DNA of 37,501 nucleotides from Paracoccaceae bacterium (GCA_947453525.1 CANGHD010000015.1:1-37501), one strand, 5' to 3'. Counted from the first letter of the stretch, positions 15,292 through 24,396 are shown. The notes: generated from the letters alone by a model not told the origin. Program-made: numbers and translations.

Positions 15292-17514
15292 TCAGATCAC
15301 CGTGAAATCGTCATAGGCGAGCGCGGGCCTGTTGTTCAAGATGGCGAAAGCCAGCGGGCCGAAGCCGGCGTCCGAGCCATCGGCATCGTAAAACAAAGTG
15401 CCGGTGGCGCGGTCATACAGGATATGCTGCGCGGCCGTGGTGGCCGTCGCACCAGCCCTGAACTCATCCACCGTCAGGGGCCCAAGGTCCAGCGCGTCAA
15501 AGGGACCGGCACCCGTGCGGGTCAGCACGATCGTGTCATCGGCATGCGAATAGGCCAGGATCCGGTCAAGGTTGCCAGCCACCAGCGCGCCCGAGAAGAC
15601 AAAGCTGTCTTGTCCCAACCCGCCGATCAGCGTGTCGCGCCCGGCCCCGCCGACCAGCGTGTCATTGCCGGAATTACCGTCGAGCCGGTCATTGCCGCCA
15701 CGCCCCTCGATCCGGTTGCCGTTGAAATCGCCCAGAACGGTGTCTTTGAAGGCCGAGCCGATCAGGTTCTCGATGTTGAAGATCTGATCCGTGCCCACGC
15801 CCAACCCGGTCGCGGTGAAGGCGGACAGGTCGGCCACCAGACCCACGCCACCCGCGCCATTCTGAACGCCGGAATAATCGACCCAATCCAGCCCGCCCTG
15901 CCCGTCCATCTTGTCCGGACCACCCAGCCCCCGCAGCGTGTCATTGCCAAGCCCGCCGAGCAGCACGTCGGCGCCATCGGTGCCAACCAGCAGGTTGGCC
16001 TGATCGTTGCCGACGATGTCGCGGTTGGCGACGCTGAACTCTGCCGTTACATTGCCACCCAGCACCCCGCCGGTGGCCGATGTCAGGGTGAAGCGGTAGC
16101 TGTCCAGTCCGCCCGCGATGCCATCGCTTTTGGCGAAGACATATTCCTGATGCACCGCCTCCCCCGCCGCGAAGGTGATGACATGGCCCGCGTAAAGCCC
16201 GCCCTGCAGATTGCCGCCCAAGGCGCCCCCCAGACCCGTGGCCGAGAGGGTCACGCTGCCTGCTGTCGAGGCATCTCCCATCCGGTAGATCGTCAGGACC
16301 GTGGCTGGCGTGTCCGGCCCGGCATATTCGGCCATCGTGTGGCGGTTGGCCTCGATGTAATAGGCGGTCGTGACATGGGTGCCGCTCCACCCCACGGCGG
16401 CGGCTTCGGTCCCTGCGGTGCCGGCATGGCCGCTGGCCCCGGTGCTGCCGTTGATCACGATGGACAGAGGGTCGGTGCCCTTCACGCCCGCGCCGCCGAC
16501 ACCGCCCTTGCCCGCAACCCCGCCAGAGCCGCTGCCGCTCCAGATGAGGTTGGAGCCCGCATCATAGACCCAACCGCCCGCCAGAGTGACGGTGCCGTGG
16601 TTCAAGACGGTGACCGCCGCGTCGCCGCCATGTCCACCGTTGCCGGCCACCCCGCCATTGCCGCCGGCCCCGCCCAGCGTGCCCTTGCCGCCCTTGCCAC
16701 CCGAACCACCGTTGCCGCCGCTGCCGCCCACGCCGCCGAAGACAAAGTCACTCTGAAAAGTGCTATCCAGCATCGTCAGCTTGCCAAGGTTCAGCACACC
16801 CGACACAGCCGCGCCTCCCATGCCGCCATGGCCCTGCCCGCTTCCCCCCGGACCGCCAGAGCCGCCCGGCGCAGCATTGCCATTGCCGCCATTTCCGCCG
16901 TTGCCGCCCGACCCTGCCGCCCCGCCGTTGCCGGCATAGGCCTGCAGGTGGTAGAGATTCACCCGGTCCAGCACCAGCGTGCCAAGGTTCAAGACGCCCG
17001 ACACCGCGTCTGCCCCCTTGCCGCCCGAGGTTGCCGTTGACAGCCCGCCGTTGCCCGATGATCCGGGCAGGCCGGGGTCTTTTCCGCTGTTCCCGTTCAG
17101 GCCATCGGTCCCGGACGCTCCGGTCACCCCCGCGGCCCCGGCCACCAGATTGTCAGCCAGTTCCACATCCGACAGCCGCAACGATCCCCCCGTTGCGACC
17201 TTGAACAGAGTATGACCATAGGCCTGGTTGCTGGTGGTACTGTAGCCCGCGCCACTGTCGCCATGCAGCCGGACGTCGTTGCCCCCCGTCTCGAAGGTCG
17301 CATCGCCTTCGATGCCGCCGTCAAGCACGATCTTTGCCCCCTTGGGCACCACCAGAGTTTGAAGCAGGTTGATGTCCATCGCATGGTCAAAGCGGATCAC
17401 GACCTGTTTGCCGCTGGCGATTGACGCCTGAACAGCTTGGTCAAAGGCCTCTTGCAGCGAGGTCTGACCGTCGTCCGCAGCGGTGACGGTCGAATCGACG
17501 ATAAAGACGGCCAT
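15292..17514 (-). CDS. Secreted glycine-rich beta-helix / RTX calcium-binding protein
   Basis: 740 residues. No N-terminal signal peptide (MAVFIVDSTVTAADDGQTSL), as usual for type I secretion. Residues about 20-130 look like a parallel beta-helix start (VVIRFDHAMDINLLQTLVVP, KIVLDGGIEGDATFETG). Residues about 130-370 alternate beta-helix rungs (SGVLNLGTLVLDRVNL, SGVLNLGKLTMLDSTF, VTVLNHGTVTLAGGWV) with GGNGGxGG-rich loops recalling mycobacterial PGRS sequence. From about residue 505 come RTX nonapeptides (LLGGLGNDTLRG, RIEGRGGNDRLDG, DTLVGGAGRDTLIGG), then an RTX tail (ILYDRATGTLFYDADGSD). It is likely exported through a TolC-type pore and folded by Ca2+; adhesin or surface protein is the best guess. 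No T1SS ABC/HlyD pair is adjacent. Confidence 0.88.
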   Translation of the reverse strand: MAVFIVDSTVTAADDGQTSLQEAFDQAVQASIASGKQVVIRFDHAMDINLLQTLVVPKGAKIVLDGGIEGDATFETGGNDVRLHGDSGAGYSTTSNQAYGHTLFKVATGGSLRLSDVELADNLVAGAAGVTGASGTDGLNGNSGKDPGLPGSSGNGGLSTATSGGKGADAVSGVLNLGTLVLDRVNLYHLQAYAGNGGAAGSGGNGGNGGNGNAAPGGSGGPGGSGQGHGGMGGAAVSGVLNLGKLTMLDSTFQSDFVFGGVGGSGGNGGSGGKGGKGTLGGAGGNGGVAGNGGHGGDAAVTVLNHGTVTLAGGWVYDAGSNLIWSGSGSGGVAGKGGVGGAGVKGTDPLSIVINGSTGASGHAGTAGTEAAAVGWSGTHVTTAYYIEANRHTMAEYAGPDTPATVLTIYRMGDASTAGSVTLSATGLGGALGGNLQGGLYAGHVITFAAGEAVHQEYVFAKSDGIAGGLDSYRFTLTSATGGVLGGNVTAEFSVANRDIVGNDQANLLVGTDGADVLLGGLGNDTLRGLGGPDKMDGQGGLDWVDYSGVQNGAGGVGLVADLSAFTATGLGVGTDQIFNIENLIGSAFKDTVLGDFNGNRIEGRGGNDRLDGNSGNDTLVGGAGRDTLIGGLGQDSFVFSGALVAGNLDRILAYSHADDTIVLTRTGAGPFDALDLGPLTVDEFRAGATATTAAQHILYDRATGTLFYDADGSDAGFGPLAFAILNNRPALAYDDFTVI

Positions 17515-17624
17515 GTCAGCCTCATCTACAAAAAATCGAATGAATTTTGCTGATCCTAGCCTTGCGCCGAGGTCCGATCAATGTGGCAAAACGCTCGGAA
17601 ATCCGGGGCGATTGGCGTGCAACT

Positions 17625-17640
17625 CGCCTGACGTCAGGCG
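17625..17640. promoter_or_regulatory. 16-bp perfect palindrome at the 3' end of the amidotransferase gene
   Basis: CGCCTGAC joined directly to GTCAGGCG, a perfect palindrome overlapping the last codons of the amidotransferase gene and about 110 bp upstream of the RTX gene start. It could be an operator for the RTX gene or a transcript-end structure; no T-run is present. Confidence 0.4.
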
Positions 17641-18422
17641 CTGAGCCGCAGCGGGTGGCGCGCTTCGGCCCAGTGACGGGCGGCCTGACCGAAAGCGGTG
17701 AACAAGGGGCGCGAGACGGGATCGTCAGCCGCATTCCACTCGGGGTGCCACTGCACGGCGAGGGTAAAGCCCGGCGCGTCCTTGACATAGATCGCTTCGG
17801 GGGTGCCGTCGGGGGCAAGGCCGTCGATCACGATGCGCTCGGCGGGCCGCATGATGCCCTGACCATGCAGGGTGTTCGTCATCACTTCGGCAGCACCCAT
17901 CAGGCGGTGAAAGACGCCGCCTTCGGTGAAGCGCACGGTGTGGCGCAGGGCGAATTGCTCTTCCAGTTTGGCGTCGGGCGGCATGCGGTGGTTCATCCGG
18001 CCCGGAATCTCGCGGATTTCGGGGTGCAGGCTGCCGCCCATCGCCACGTTGACCTCTTGAAAGCCACGGCAGATCCCAAGGAAAGGCTGGCCGCGCGCCA
18101 CGCAGGCGCGGATCAGTGGCAGGGTGATGGCATCGCGGGCGCGGTCGAAGGCGCCGTGCGCTGGCGTCTCCTCCTCGCCATACTCACTCGGGTGGACGTT
18201 GGGGCGTCCGCCCGTCAGCAGGAAGCCGTCGCACGCCTCCAACAGTTCTTCAACCGTGACGAAGCGCGGATCGGTCGGGATGATCAGCGGCATGGCGCCC
18301 GCCACATCGGCCACGGCGACGGAGTTCATCGTGCCAGCGGTGTGGGTCGGATAGCGATCATTGATCACGAAGTGATTGCCAATGATGCCTATGACGGGTC
18401 TGGAGGATTTCACGCGGGTCAC
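17634..18422 (-). CDS. Gamma-glutamyl-gamma-aminobutyrate hydrolase family protein (peptidase C26)
   Basis: 262 residues. Class-I glutamine amidotransferase fold: RPVIGIIGNHF at the start, GFLLTGGRPNVHPSEY, nucleophile C118 in FLGICRGFQEVNVAMGG, and catalytic H226/E228 in AVQWHPEW. This is the PuuD-type layout. PuuD cleaves gamma-glutamyl-GABA in putrescine degradation; related enzymes cleave other gamma-glutamyl amides. No puu neighbours are present, so the substrate is open. The start is GTG at 18422; a second GTG four codons downstream is an alternative, and neither has a strong ribosome site. The stop lies inside a 16-bp palindrome. Confidence 0.87.
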   Translation of the reverse strand: MTRVKSSRPVIGIIGNHFVINDRYPTHTAGTMNSVAVADVAGAMPLIIPTDPRFVTVEELLEACDGFLLTGGRPNVHPSEYGEEETPAHGAFDRARDAITLPLIRACVARGQPFLGICRGFQEVNVAMGGSLHPEIREIPGRMNHRMPPDAKLEEQFALRHTVRFTEGGVFHRLMGAAEVMTNTLHGQGIMRPAERIVIDGLAPDGTPEAIYVKDAPGFTLAVQWHPEWNAADDPVSRPLFTAFGQAARHWAEARHPLRLSA

Positions 18423-18588
18423 GGTTTCTGATGCGGTTGGGTTGCTGATGCTGTGGATATGCCGAAATGATAGGCGCGCAATCCTCGCACGGAAAGCCTT
18501 GAAATTGCGTCAACCGATCAAGGTGACTTGATCAGGGCGCATGGGTGCTGCCAATCTGACCAAAACGCCTGAAAAGAAGGAGGCTCTC

Positions 18589-19653
18589 ATGCCCAAACCC
18601 CGCGCCCGCGACCTTGGTCTGCCCTTTTCCGGCATACCGGGCCCGTTCAACGCCATCACGGATGTGCCGGGGGTCCGTGTCGGCTTTTGCACGCTGACCG
18701 ATCCGGCCAAGAAGATGCGCACCGGCGTCACGGCCATTCTCGCCCGCGAGGACACTGATTTTCCGCAACCGGTCTGGGCCGGCCAGTTCACCCTGAACGG
18801 CAATGGCGAGATGACGGGCACCCACTGGATCAACGACGCGGGCTATTTCATCGGCCCGGTCTGCATCACCAACACGCATGGCGTGGGGGCAGTGCATCAC
18901 GGGGTGACCGAATGGATGATCGAGCACTATGCGGCGTGGTTCGAGGCCGAACATTCCTGGGCCATGCCGGTCGTGGCCGAAACCTATGACGGCATCCTGA
19001 ACGACATCAACGCGCTTCACGTCACCCCAGACCATGCCAAGACCGCTATCCGCGCGGCCAAGGGCGGGCTGGTCGAGGAAGGCTCCACCGGCGGCGGCAA
19101 CGGCATGATCGCCTACGAGTTCAAGGCCGGCACCGGCACCGCCTCGCGCCGCGTGACACTGGGCGGGGAAGAGTACACCGTGGGCGTCTTGGTGCAGGCC
19201 AACCACGGACGGCGCGACTGGTTTCAGGTCTTGGGCAAGCCCGTGGGCAAGCTGATGCCGGAGGGAAAATTCCGCGACAAGGAACAGGGCTCGATCATCG
19301 TGGTGATCGCCACCGACGCGCCCCTGTCGGCGCTGTCCCTGCGCCATCTGGCGCGGCGCGCCTCGATGGGTGTTGCGCGGGGCGGCACCCCTGCGGGCAA
19401 TTCCTCGGGCGACATCTTCCTAGCCTTCTCCACCGCCAATGCGGGACCCATGCCGCAGACCGGCGTCACGCTGCTGACAAGATCCGAGATCAATAATGAA
19501 GTGTTGGACCCGGTCTACCTCGCCGCCGTGGAAGCCACCGAAGAGGCCGTGGTCAATGCCATCGTGGCCGGAGTGGATGTAGCGGCGGTCAAGCCCAAGG
19601 GCCTCGTGGTGCCGGGCATCGACACCGCGAAGCTGGCGGCGGTTTTCAAGTAA
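18589..19653 (+). CDS. P1-family (DmpA/BapA-like) aminopeptidase
   Basis: 354 residues from ATG 18589, with AAGGAGG about 8 nt upstream; an in-frame ATG at 18541 has no such site. Motifs: NAITDVPGVRVGFCTL near the N-terminus, TGVTAIL, EEGSTGGGNGMIAYEFK, and GGTPAGNSSGDIFLAFSTAN. The family is autocleaved before a catalytic Ser; here S273 in the NSSGD motif is the likely nucleophile and the chain would split into a roughly 272-residue alpha and an 82-residue beta subunit. Known members are D-amino-acid or beta-peptidyl aminopeptidases. Substrate is not deducible. It converges with the aminotransferase gene. Confidence 0.9.
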   Translation: MPKPRARDLGLPFSGIPGPFNAITDVPGVRVGFCTLTDPAKKMRTGVTAILAREDTDFPQPVWAGQFTLNGNGEMTGTHWINDAGYFIGPVCITNTHGVGAVHHGVTEWMIEHYAAWFEAEHSWAMPVVAETYDGILNDINALHVTPDHAKTAIRAAKGGLVEEGSTGGGNGMIAYEFKAGTGTASRRVTLGGEEYTVGVLVQANHGRRDWFQVLGKPVGKLMPEGKFRDKEQGSIIVVIATDAPLSALSLRHLARRASMGVARGGTPAGNSSGDIFLAFSTANAGPMPQTGVTLLTRSEINNEVLDPVYLAAVEATEEAVVNAIVAGVDVAAVKPKGLVVPGIDTAKLAAVFK

Positions 19654-19678
19654 CCTCGGACCGCGCCTTTGGCCGGCA

Positions 19679-19735
19679 GCCGGGGAGGTTTCACACCTCC
19701 CCGGACCCCTCCGTGGAGTATTTCCAAAGGAGCAG
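19679..19735 (+). repeat. Intergenic 3'-end repeat, copy 5
   Basis: GGGGAGGTTTCACACCTCC, then CCGGACCC and CCGTGGAGTATTTCC with AAAGGAGCAGATG. It faces copy 6 across a GGGGCGCCCC centre, making an imperfect palindrome between convergent genes. Confidence 0.7.
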
Positions 19736-19757
19736 ATGCGAGGGGCGCCCCCCCCCC

Positions 19758-19796
19758 ATTTGCTCCTTGCCAAAGACTCCCCGCGGAGCGTCTGAG
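19758..19796 (-). repeat. Intergenic 3'-end repeat, copy 6
   Basis: On the minus strand it reads CTCCGCGGGGAGTCTTTGG then CAAGGAGCAAATGG, the facing partner of copy 5. The pair could fold as one long hairpin and act as a bidirectional terminator. Confidence 0.6.
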
Positions 19797-19816
19797 GCTT
19801 GGGCCGGGCGCGGGCC

Positions 19817-21016
19817 TCAGGCGCCTTGCGCCACCACGGCGGCAGCGGCGGCAAGCGCTCCGGTGCCATGTGGGATCTTCAGCGCCTGCAGGCCCGCCTC
19901 CATCACCGCAAGCGCGCCCAGAGTCATGTGGGCGTTCACATGGCCCATATGGGCCACGCGCAATGAGCCGGTGGCCTCAGGGTCTTCCGGCGTGGCGGCA
20001 CCAAGACCGATGCCGAGGGTGACGCCGGTCTGCGCCTCGGTCCATAGGCGCAGGCGGGTGGCGTCCGGCGCGCCCAAGCGGGCGGCCGTGACGGAATGGC
20101 CCCGGGCGGCGGGGTCGGCGACGTTCAGCCGTATGGCGGGGTTGCCCTGCCCCCAGGCGTCAAAGGCGGTCCAGACCGAACGGGCGAGAGTTGCGTGGCG
20201 AGCCCAGACGTTGGGCAGGCCCTCTTCGTGCAGGATCATCGTCAGCGCCTCGCGCAGGGCGTAGAGATGCGCCGTGGGGGCGGTGCCGAACCAGTACTGC
20301 CAGAACTCTGCCGGGTTGGCGCGCATCGTCCAGTCCCAATAGGGCGTGCGGGCGTTCGAGGTTTTGCAAGCCTCCAGCGCCTTGTCGTTGAACCAGACGA
20401 AGCCCAAGCCCGGCGGGCACATCAGGCCCTTCTGGCTGGCCCCCAGCATGACGTCCACACCCCAGTCGTCCATGCGGAATTCATCACAGCCAAGCGAGGC
20501 CACGCAATCCACCGCGAGCAGGGCCGGATGGCTCACGGCGTCGATGGCGGCGCGCACCGCCTGCACATCGGACTTCACCGACGAGGCGGTGTCGACATGG
20601 GTCATCAGCACAGCACGGATGGCGGGATCGGCGCGCAGGGCGGCCTCGACCCGGCCCGGGTCTGCGGGTGCATTGCCGCCGAAATAGAGAACCTCGACCT
20701 CTACCCCCAATCCGCGCGCCGTATTGGCCCAGCCGTGGCCGAAGACGCCGGTGGCCAGCACCAAAGCCTTGTCGCCTCGGGAAAACAGGTTGGAATTCGC
20801 CGCCTCCCAAGCGCCATGGCCGTTGCAGATATAGGCTGCGACATGGCCCTTGGTGCCTGCCAAGGCCTTCAGGTCAGGCCATATGCCCTCAACCATCTCG
20901 ACCAGCGCCCCGGCGTAGATGTTGGGCGAGGGCCGCTGCATGGCGGCCAGCACGCGGTCGGGCAGGACCGAGGGGCCGGGGATGGCAAGATAGGCGCGAC
21001 CATTTGCGAGGGGCAT
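19817..21016 (-). CDS. Class V PLP-dependent aminotransferase (alanine/serine-glyoxylate type)
   Basis: 399 residues. N-terminus YLAIPGPSVLPDRVLAAM is typical of alanine- or serine-glyoxylate aminotransferases. Other motifs: CNGHGAWEAANSNLFSRGD, ATGVFGHGWAN, VDTASSV, AVDCVASLG and the PLP lysine K196 in GASQKGLMCPPGLGFV. The C-terminal RVAHMGHVN is also conserved. It would move an amino group from serine or alanine to glyoxylate, or act on a related substrate such as a purine- or C1-pathway amino acid. No serine-cycle genes are adjacent, so the precise substrate is uncertain. Confidence 0.9.
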   Translation of the reverse strand: MPLANGRAYLAIPGPSVLPDRVLAAMQRPSPNIYAGALVEMVEGIWPDLKALAGTKGHVAAYICNGHGAWEAANSNLFSRGDKALVLATGVFGHGWANTARGLGVEVEVLYFGGNAPADPGRVEAALRADPAIRAVLMTHVDTASSVKSDVQAVRAAIDAVSHPALLAVDCVASLGCDEFRMDDWGVDVMLGASQKGLMCPPGLGFVWFNDKALEACKTSNARTPYWDWTMRANPAEFWQYWFGTAPTAHLYALREALTMILHEEGLPNVWARHATLARSVWTAFDAWGQGNPAIRLNVADPAARGHSVTAARLGAPDATRLRLWTEAQTGVTLGIGLGAATPEDPEATGSLRVAHMGHVNAHMTLGALAVMEAGLQALKIPHGTGALAAAAAVVAQGA

Positions 21017-21154
21017 GGGAATCTCCGTTTCACAAAGGGCTAGTCGGTGTCTGCTTTGGGGTCAACCGCAAGCTGGTCTGGCGGGGCGTGCGGCTTGAAC
21101 GGTCCGGCCAAAGCCGATAGAGGGGCGCAAACCGAGGCAACCGTCAGGACCCGC

Positions 21155-21844
21155 ATGGCCAATGCATTGAAGAAGCGGATGCTGAACCTGCAAGCCAGGT
21201 TGGCTGCGGCCTATGGCACAGATATATCCTCGCCCAAGGCACGGCGCGCGGCGTGGTGGCATTTCGTGCTGATGGATCACGCTTTCCTGCGCGGCTGGTG
21301 GACCAATCTGGATGAGGTGGCACCGGGGGTCTGGCGGTCTAACCAACCCTCTCCGACGCGGTTCCGCGAATATCGCGACCGGTTGGGCATCAAGACGGTG
21401 CTGAACCTGCGCGGCACGCCCCGGCAGGGTTTTTATCTGTTCGAGGTCGAAGCCTGCCAAAAACTGGGTCTGACCTTGCAGGACTTGGCCCTGTCCGCCC
21501 GCCGCGCGCCGCCCAAGCAATCTTTGCTGGACCTTCTGGACCTGCTGCCACGGCTGGAAAAACCGTTCCTGATCCACTGCAAATCCGGTGCCGACCGCAC
21601 CGGCCTCGTGGCCGCGCTTTACCTGCTGGAGGTCGAACATCGCTCTCTGGCCGAAGCAAAGCGGCAATTGAGCTTTCGGTATCTGCACCTCAAGTCGACC
21701 TCAACCGGGATACTGGACCATTTCCTGACCCTGTATGAAGCCGAGGCGGCGGGCCGGTCGACCCGCGCATGGATCGAGCAGGATTATGACCCCGACCGCC
21801 TGACCGCCAGCTTTGCGGCTTTGCGCAAAGGGGCCAAGGGATGA
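21155..21844 (+). CDS. Tyrosine/dual-specificity phosphatase family protein
   Basis: 229 residues from ATG 21155; an in-frame upstream extension lies over the divergent promoter region. The active-site loop is HCKSGADRTGLVAALYLL, with nucleophile C142 and R148 (CX5R), preceded by LGIKTVLNLRGTPRQGFYLFEVEA and a conserved Trp/Asp region DEVAPGVWRSNQPSPTRF. The general acid Asp is not obvious, though DLAL lies in the right area. It resembles bacterial PTPs linked to envelope polysaccharide or lipid phosphate metabolism. The stop overlaps the ABC exporter start by 4 bp, implying coupled expression with a lipid or polymer exporter. Confidence 0.85.
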   Translation: MANALKKRMLNLQARLAAAYGTDISSPKARRAAWWHFVLMDHAFLRGWWTNLDEVAPGVWRSNQPSPTRFREYRDRLGIKTVLNLRGTPRQGFYLFEVEACQKLGLTLQDLALSARRAPPKQSLLDLLDLLPRLEKPFLIHCKSGADRTGLVAALYLLEVEHRSLAEAKRQLSFRYLHLKSTSTGILDHFLTLYEAEAAGRSTRAWIEQDYDPDRLTASFAALRKGAKG

Positions 21845-23577
21845 CAGCGATCCCGGCCAGACGCTTGCTCGGCTGGCTGTGGCGCGACCATATCAGGCGG
21901 CGCTGGCCGCTCCTGACGTTGGCCCTGCTGCTGATGGCGGTGGAGGGGGCTGCGACGGGGGCTCTGTCCTACCTTGTGCGGCCCATGTTCGACGAGGTGC
22001 ATCAGGGGGCGGCGTTTTCGGTCGTGGCGCGGGTGGCGGCCTCGGTCGGTGGCGTGTTCGTCCTGCGGGCGCTGGCGGGATTTTCGCACAAGATCATCAT
22101 CGCCCGGCAGTCCGAGCGGGTGGGGGCGGAGTTGCAGGCGGCGATGCTGGCCCATGCCTTGCGGCTGGATCTGGGCTTTTACCTTGCGCATTCGCCCGGC
22201 AGCCTGATGGAGCGGCTCAGGGGTGATACGGCCACCCTGCGCAACCTTTGGCCGCCGATCCTGCAGGCCTTTGGCCGCGATGTGGTCGCTTTGCTGTCGC
22301 TGGCCGTGGTGGCCTTGCTGATCGACTGGCGCTGGACGCTGATTGCCGTGGCGGGGGTTCCCCTGCTTGCCTTGCCCATCACCCGCCTGCAACGGATGGT
22401 GCGCGGCACGGCGCGGTCTGCCCGCGATGCGGCGGGGGCCCTGTCGACGCAACTGGACGAGGCATTCCACGGCATCCGCACCCTGCAACTGTCCGGCGCC
22501 GAGGCCGACGAGGTCAGCCGCTATCGCCGCGCTTTGGAGAAGTACCTGACCGCCCAGTTCCGCTCTGACCGCGCTGCCGCCGCGATTCCCGCGCTGATCG
22601 ACGTGGTGGCGGCCTTGGGCTTTGCAGGCGTCATGCTCTACGGCGGGATGCAGATCATCGCCGGCACTAAGACGCTGGGCGAGTTCATGAGCTTCTTCAC
22701 CGCGATGGGGTTGGTGTTTGAGCCGCTCAGGCGGTTGGGCTCGGTCTCGGGCCTGTGGGCTGCAGCGCGCGCCTCGCTGGAACGGATGCGGGGGCTGCTG
22801 GATGAAGTGCCGAAGATCACCTCTCCGGCACGGCCCTTGGCGCTGCCCGAGGGTGAGGTCCGGCTGGAGATGCGGGACGTGTCTTTTGGCTATGGCGAGA
22901 CGCCGGTGCTGCGCGGGATCAGCCTGCTGGCGGAACCGGGCAAGGTCACGGCCTTGGTTGGCCCCTCTGGCGCGGGCAAGACGACGATCTTTCACCTGCT
23001 GACACGGCTGGCCGACCCGGATGCGGGGCAGGTCACGCTGAACGGTGTGGACCTGCGCGATCTGGACCTTGGGCAACTGCGCGGTCTTTTTGCAGTGGTC
23101 AGTCAGGACTCGGCCTTGTTTGACGAGGCGATTGCCGCCAATGTGCGGCTGGGGGCCAAGGATCAGTCTGACGCAGCCCTGTCGCGAGCCTTGGGCTTGG
23201 CTCATGCCGATTTCGTGGAAGCGATGCCCTTGGGCGTGAACTCCCCTGCTGGCCCGCGCGGCACGGCGCTGTCGGGCGGGCAGCGTCAGCGCATCGCCAT
23301 CGCCCGCGCCATCCTGCGCGATGCACCGATTCTGCTGCTGGACGAAGCGACCTCGGCGCTCGACAGCCAGACCGAGCTTGGTGTGACCGAGGCGCTGGAT
23401 ACCCTGCGATCGGGTCGCACCACCTTGGTGATCGCGCACAGGCTTTCCACCATTCAGGCGGCCGATGTGATCCTGGTGATGAACAAGGGCCAGATCGTCG
23501 CGCGCGGCAGCCATGCCCAGCTTTTGGCCGAAGGTGGGCTTTATGCCGACCTCTACCGGCTGCAGTTCAAGGAATAG
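21841..23577 (+). CDS. MsbA-type ABC transporter, fused permease and ATPase
   Basis: 578 residues, typical half-transporter length. The N-terminal 300 residues hold six hydrophobic helices (LLTLALLLMAVEGAATGALSYL, VVALLSLAVVALLIDW, and so on). The ATPase domain has Walker A GPSGAGKTTIFHLL with K380, signature LSGGQRQRIAIARA from residue 477, Walker B ILLLDEATSALD with D501, and H-loop IAHRLST. It is close in layout to MsbA/lipid A or multidrug exporters. It is translationally coupled to the phosphatase gene upstream (ATGA overlap) and followed 51 bp later by ygfZ on the same strand. Confidence 0.93.
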   Translation: MTAIPARRLLGWLWRDHIRRRWPLLTLALLLMAVEGAATGALSYLVRPMFDEVHQGAAFSVVARVAASVGGVFVLRALAGFSHKIIIARQSERVGAELQAAMLAHALRLDLGFYLAHSPGSLMERLRGDTATLRNLWPPILQAFGRDVVALLSLAVVALLIDWRWTLIAVAGVPLLALPITRLQRMVRGTARSARDAAGALSTQLDEAFHGIRTLQLSGAEADEVSRYRRALEKYLTAQFRSDRAAAAIPALIDVVAALGFAGVMLYGGMQIIAGTKTLGEFMSFFTAMGLVFEPLRRLGSVSGLWAAARASLERMRGLLDEVPKITSPARPLALPEGEVRLEMRDVSFGYGETPVLRGISLLAEPGKVTALVGPSGAGKTTIFHLLTRLADPDAGQVTLNGVDLRDLDLGQLRGLFAVVSQDSALFDEAIAANVRLGAKDQSDAALSRALGLAHADFVEAMPLGVNSPAGPRGTALSGGQRQRIAIARAILRDAPILLLDEATSALDSQTELGVTEALDTLRSGRTTLVIAHRLSTIQAADVILVMNKGQIVARGSHAQLLAEGGLYADLYRLQFKE

Positions 23578-23628
23578 GGCTTTTCCCCGCGCGCCTCAGG
23601 CCTATATCTGAAGGGCAGGAGACCGCGC

Positions 23629-24387
23629 ATGACCAACACCACCCGCAGGATGATATCGCTTGGCGGCAAAGATGCCTTGCCGTTTCTGCAAGGCCTTGTC
23701 AGCAACGACGTACTGCCCTTGGGCAAAGGACCGGGGCTGGTCTGGGCTGCCCTTCTGACGCCGCAAGGCAAGTATCTGGCGGATTTCTTCGTTGGGCATG
23801 ACAGCGAAGGCGTGTTTCTGGACCTGCCCGAGGTTCTGGCCGATGCCACGCTGAAACGCCTGACGATGTACCGGTTGCGCGCGGATGTCAGTCTGATGCC
23901 GTCGGATCGCGTTTTGACGCGTGGCTTGGGTGAGGCCTTGCCGGGCGCACTTCCCGATCCGCGCCACCCAGCTCTGGGCTGGCGGCATTACGGGCCCGCG
24001 GTGGATGAAGCCGCCATCGACTGGGACGCGATCCGCGTTGCACATCTGATCCCCGAGACCGGCATCGAACTGATCCCCGAAGAAAGCTATCTGCTGGAAG
24101 CGGGATTCGAGCGTCTGCACGGCGTCGATTTCCGCAAGGGCTGCTATGTGGGGCAGGAGGTCACCGCCCGAATGAAGCACAAGACCGAACTCCGCAAGGG
24201 TCTGGCGCTGGTGGCGGTGGAGGGTTCGGCTCCGGTCGGCACGGCGATCCTGGCTGAAGGACGTGAGGTTGGGCGGCTGTTTACTCAAAGCGGCGAGCGC
24301 GGCATCGCCCACCTACGGCTCGACAAGGCCGAAGGCGAGATGTGGGCCGGTGAGGCGCGTGTGATGCGGGTCCAGCAGCCCGCCTGA
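23629..24387 (+). CDS. ygfZ: Folate-binding protein YgfZ (GcvT-like)
   Basis: 252 residues. The diagnostic motif is FRKGCYVGQEVTARMKHKT with C172; other features are LQGLVSNDVLPL near the N-terminus and ETGIELIPEESYLLEAGFE. YgfZ binds tetrahydrofolate and supports repair or assembly of certain Fe-S enzymes, including MiaB in tRNA modification. A ribosome site GGGCAGGAG precedes ATG 23629. It converges with the inositol-monophosphatase-like gene with only 9 bp between stops and no terminator visible. Confidence 0.93.
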   Translation: MTNTTRRMISLGGKDALPFLQGLVSNDVLPLGKGPGLVWAALLTPQGKYLADFFVGHDSEGVFLDLPEVLADATLKRLTMYRLRADVSLMPSDRVLTRGLGEALPGALPDPRHPALGWRHYGPAVDEAAIDWDAIRVAHLIPETGIELIPEESYLLEAGFERLHGVDFRKGCYVGQEVTARMKHKTELRKGLALVAVEGSAPVGTAILAEGREVGRLFTQSGERGIAHLRLDKAEGEMWAGEARVMRVQQPA

Positions 24388-24396
24388 CGGCTGCAG

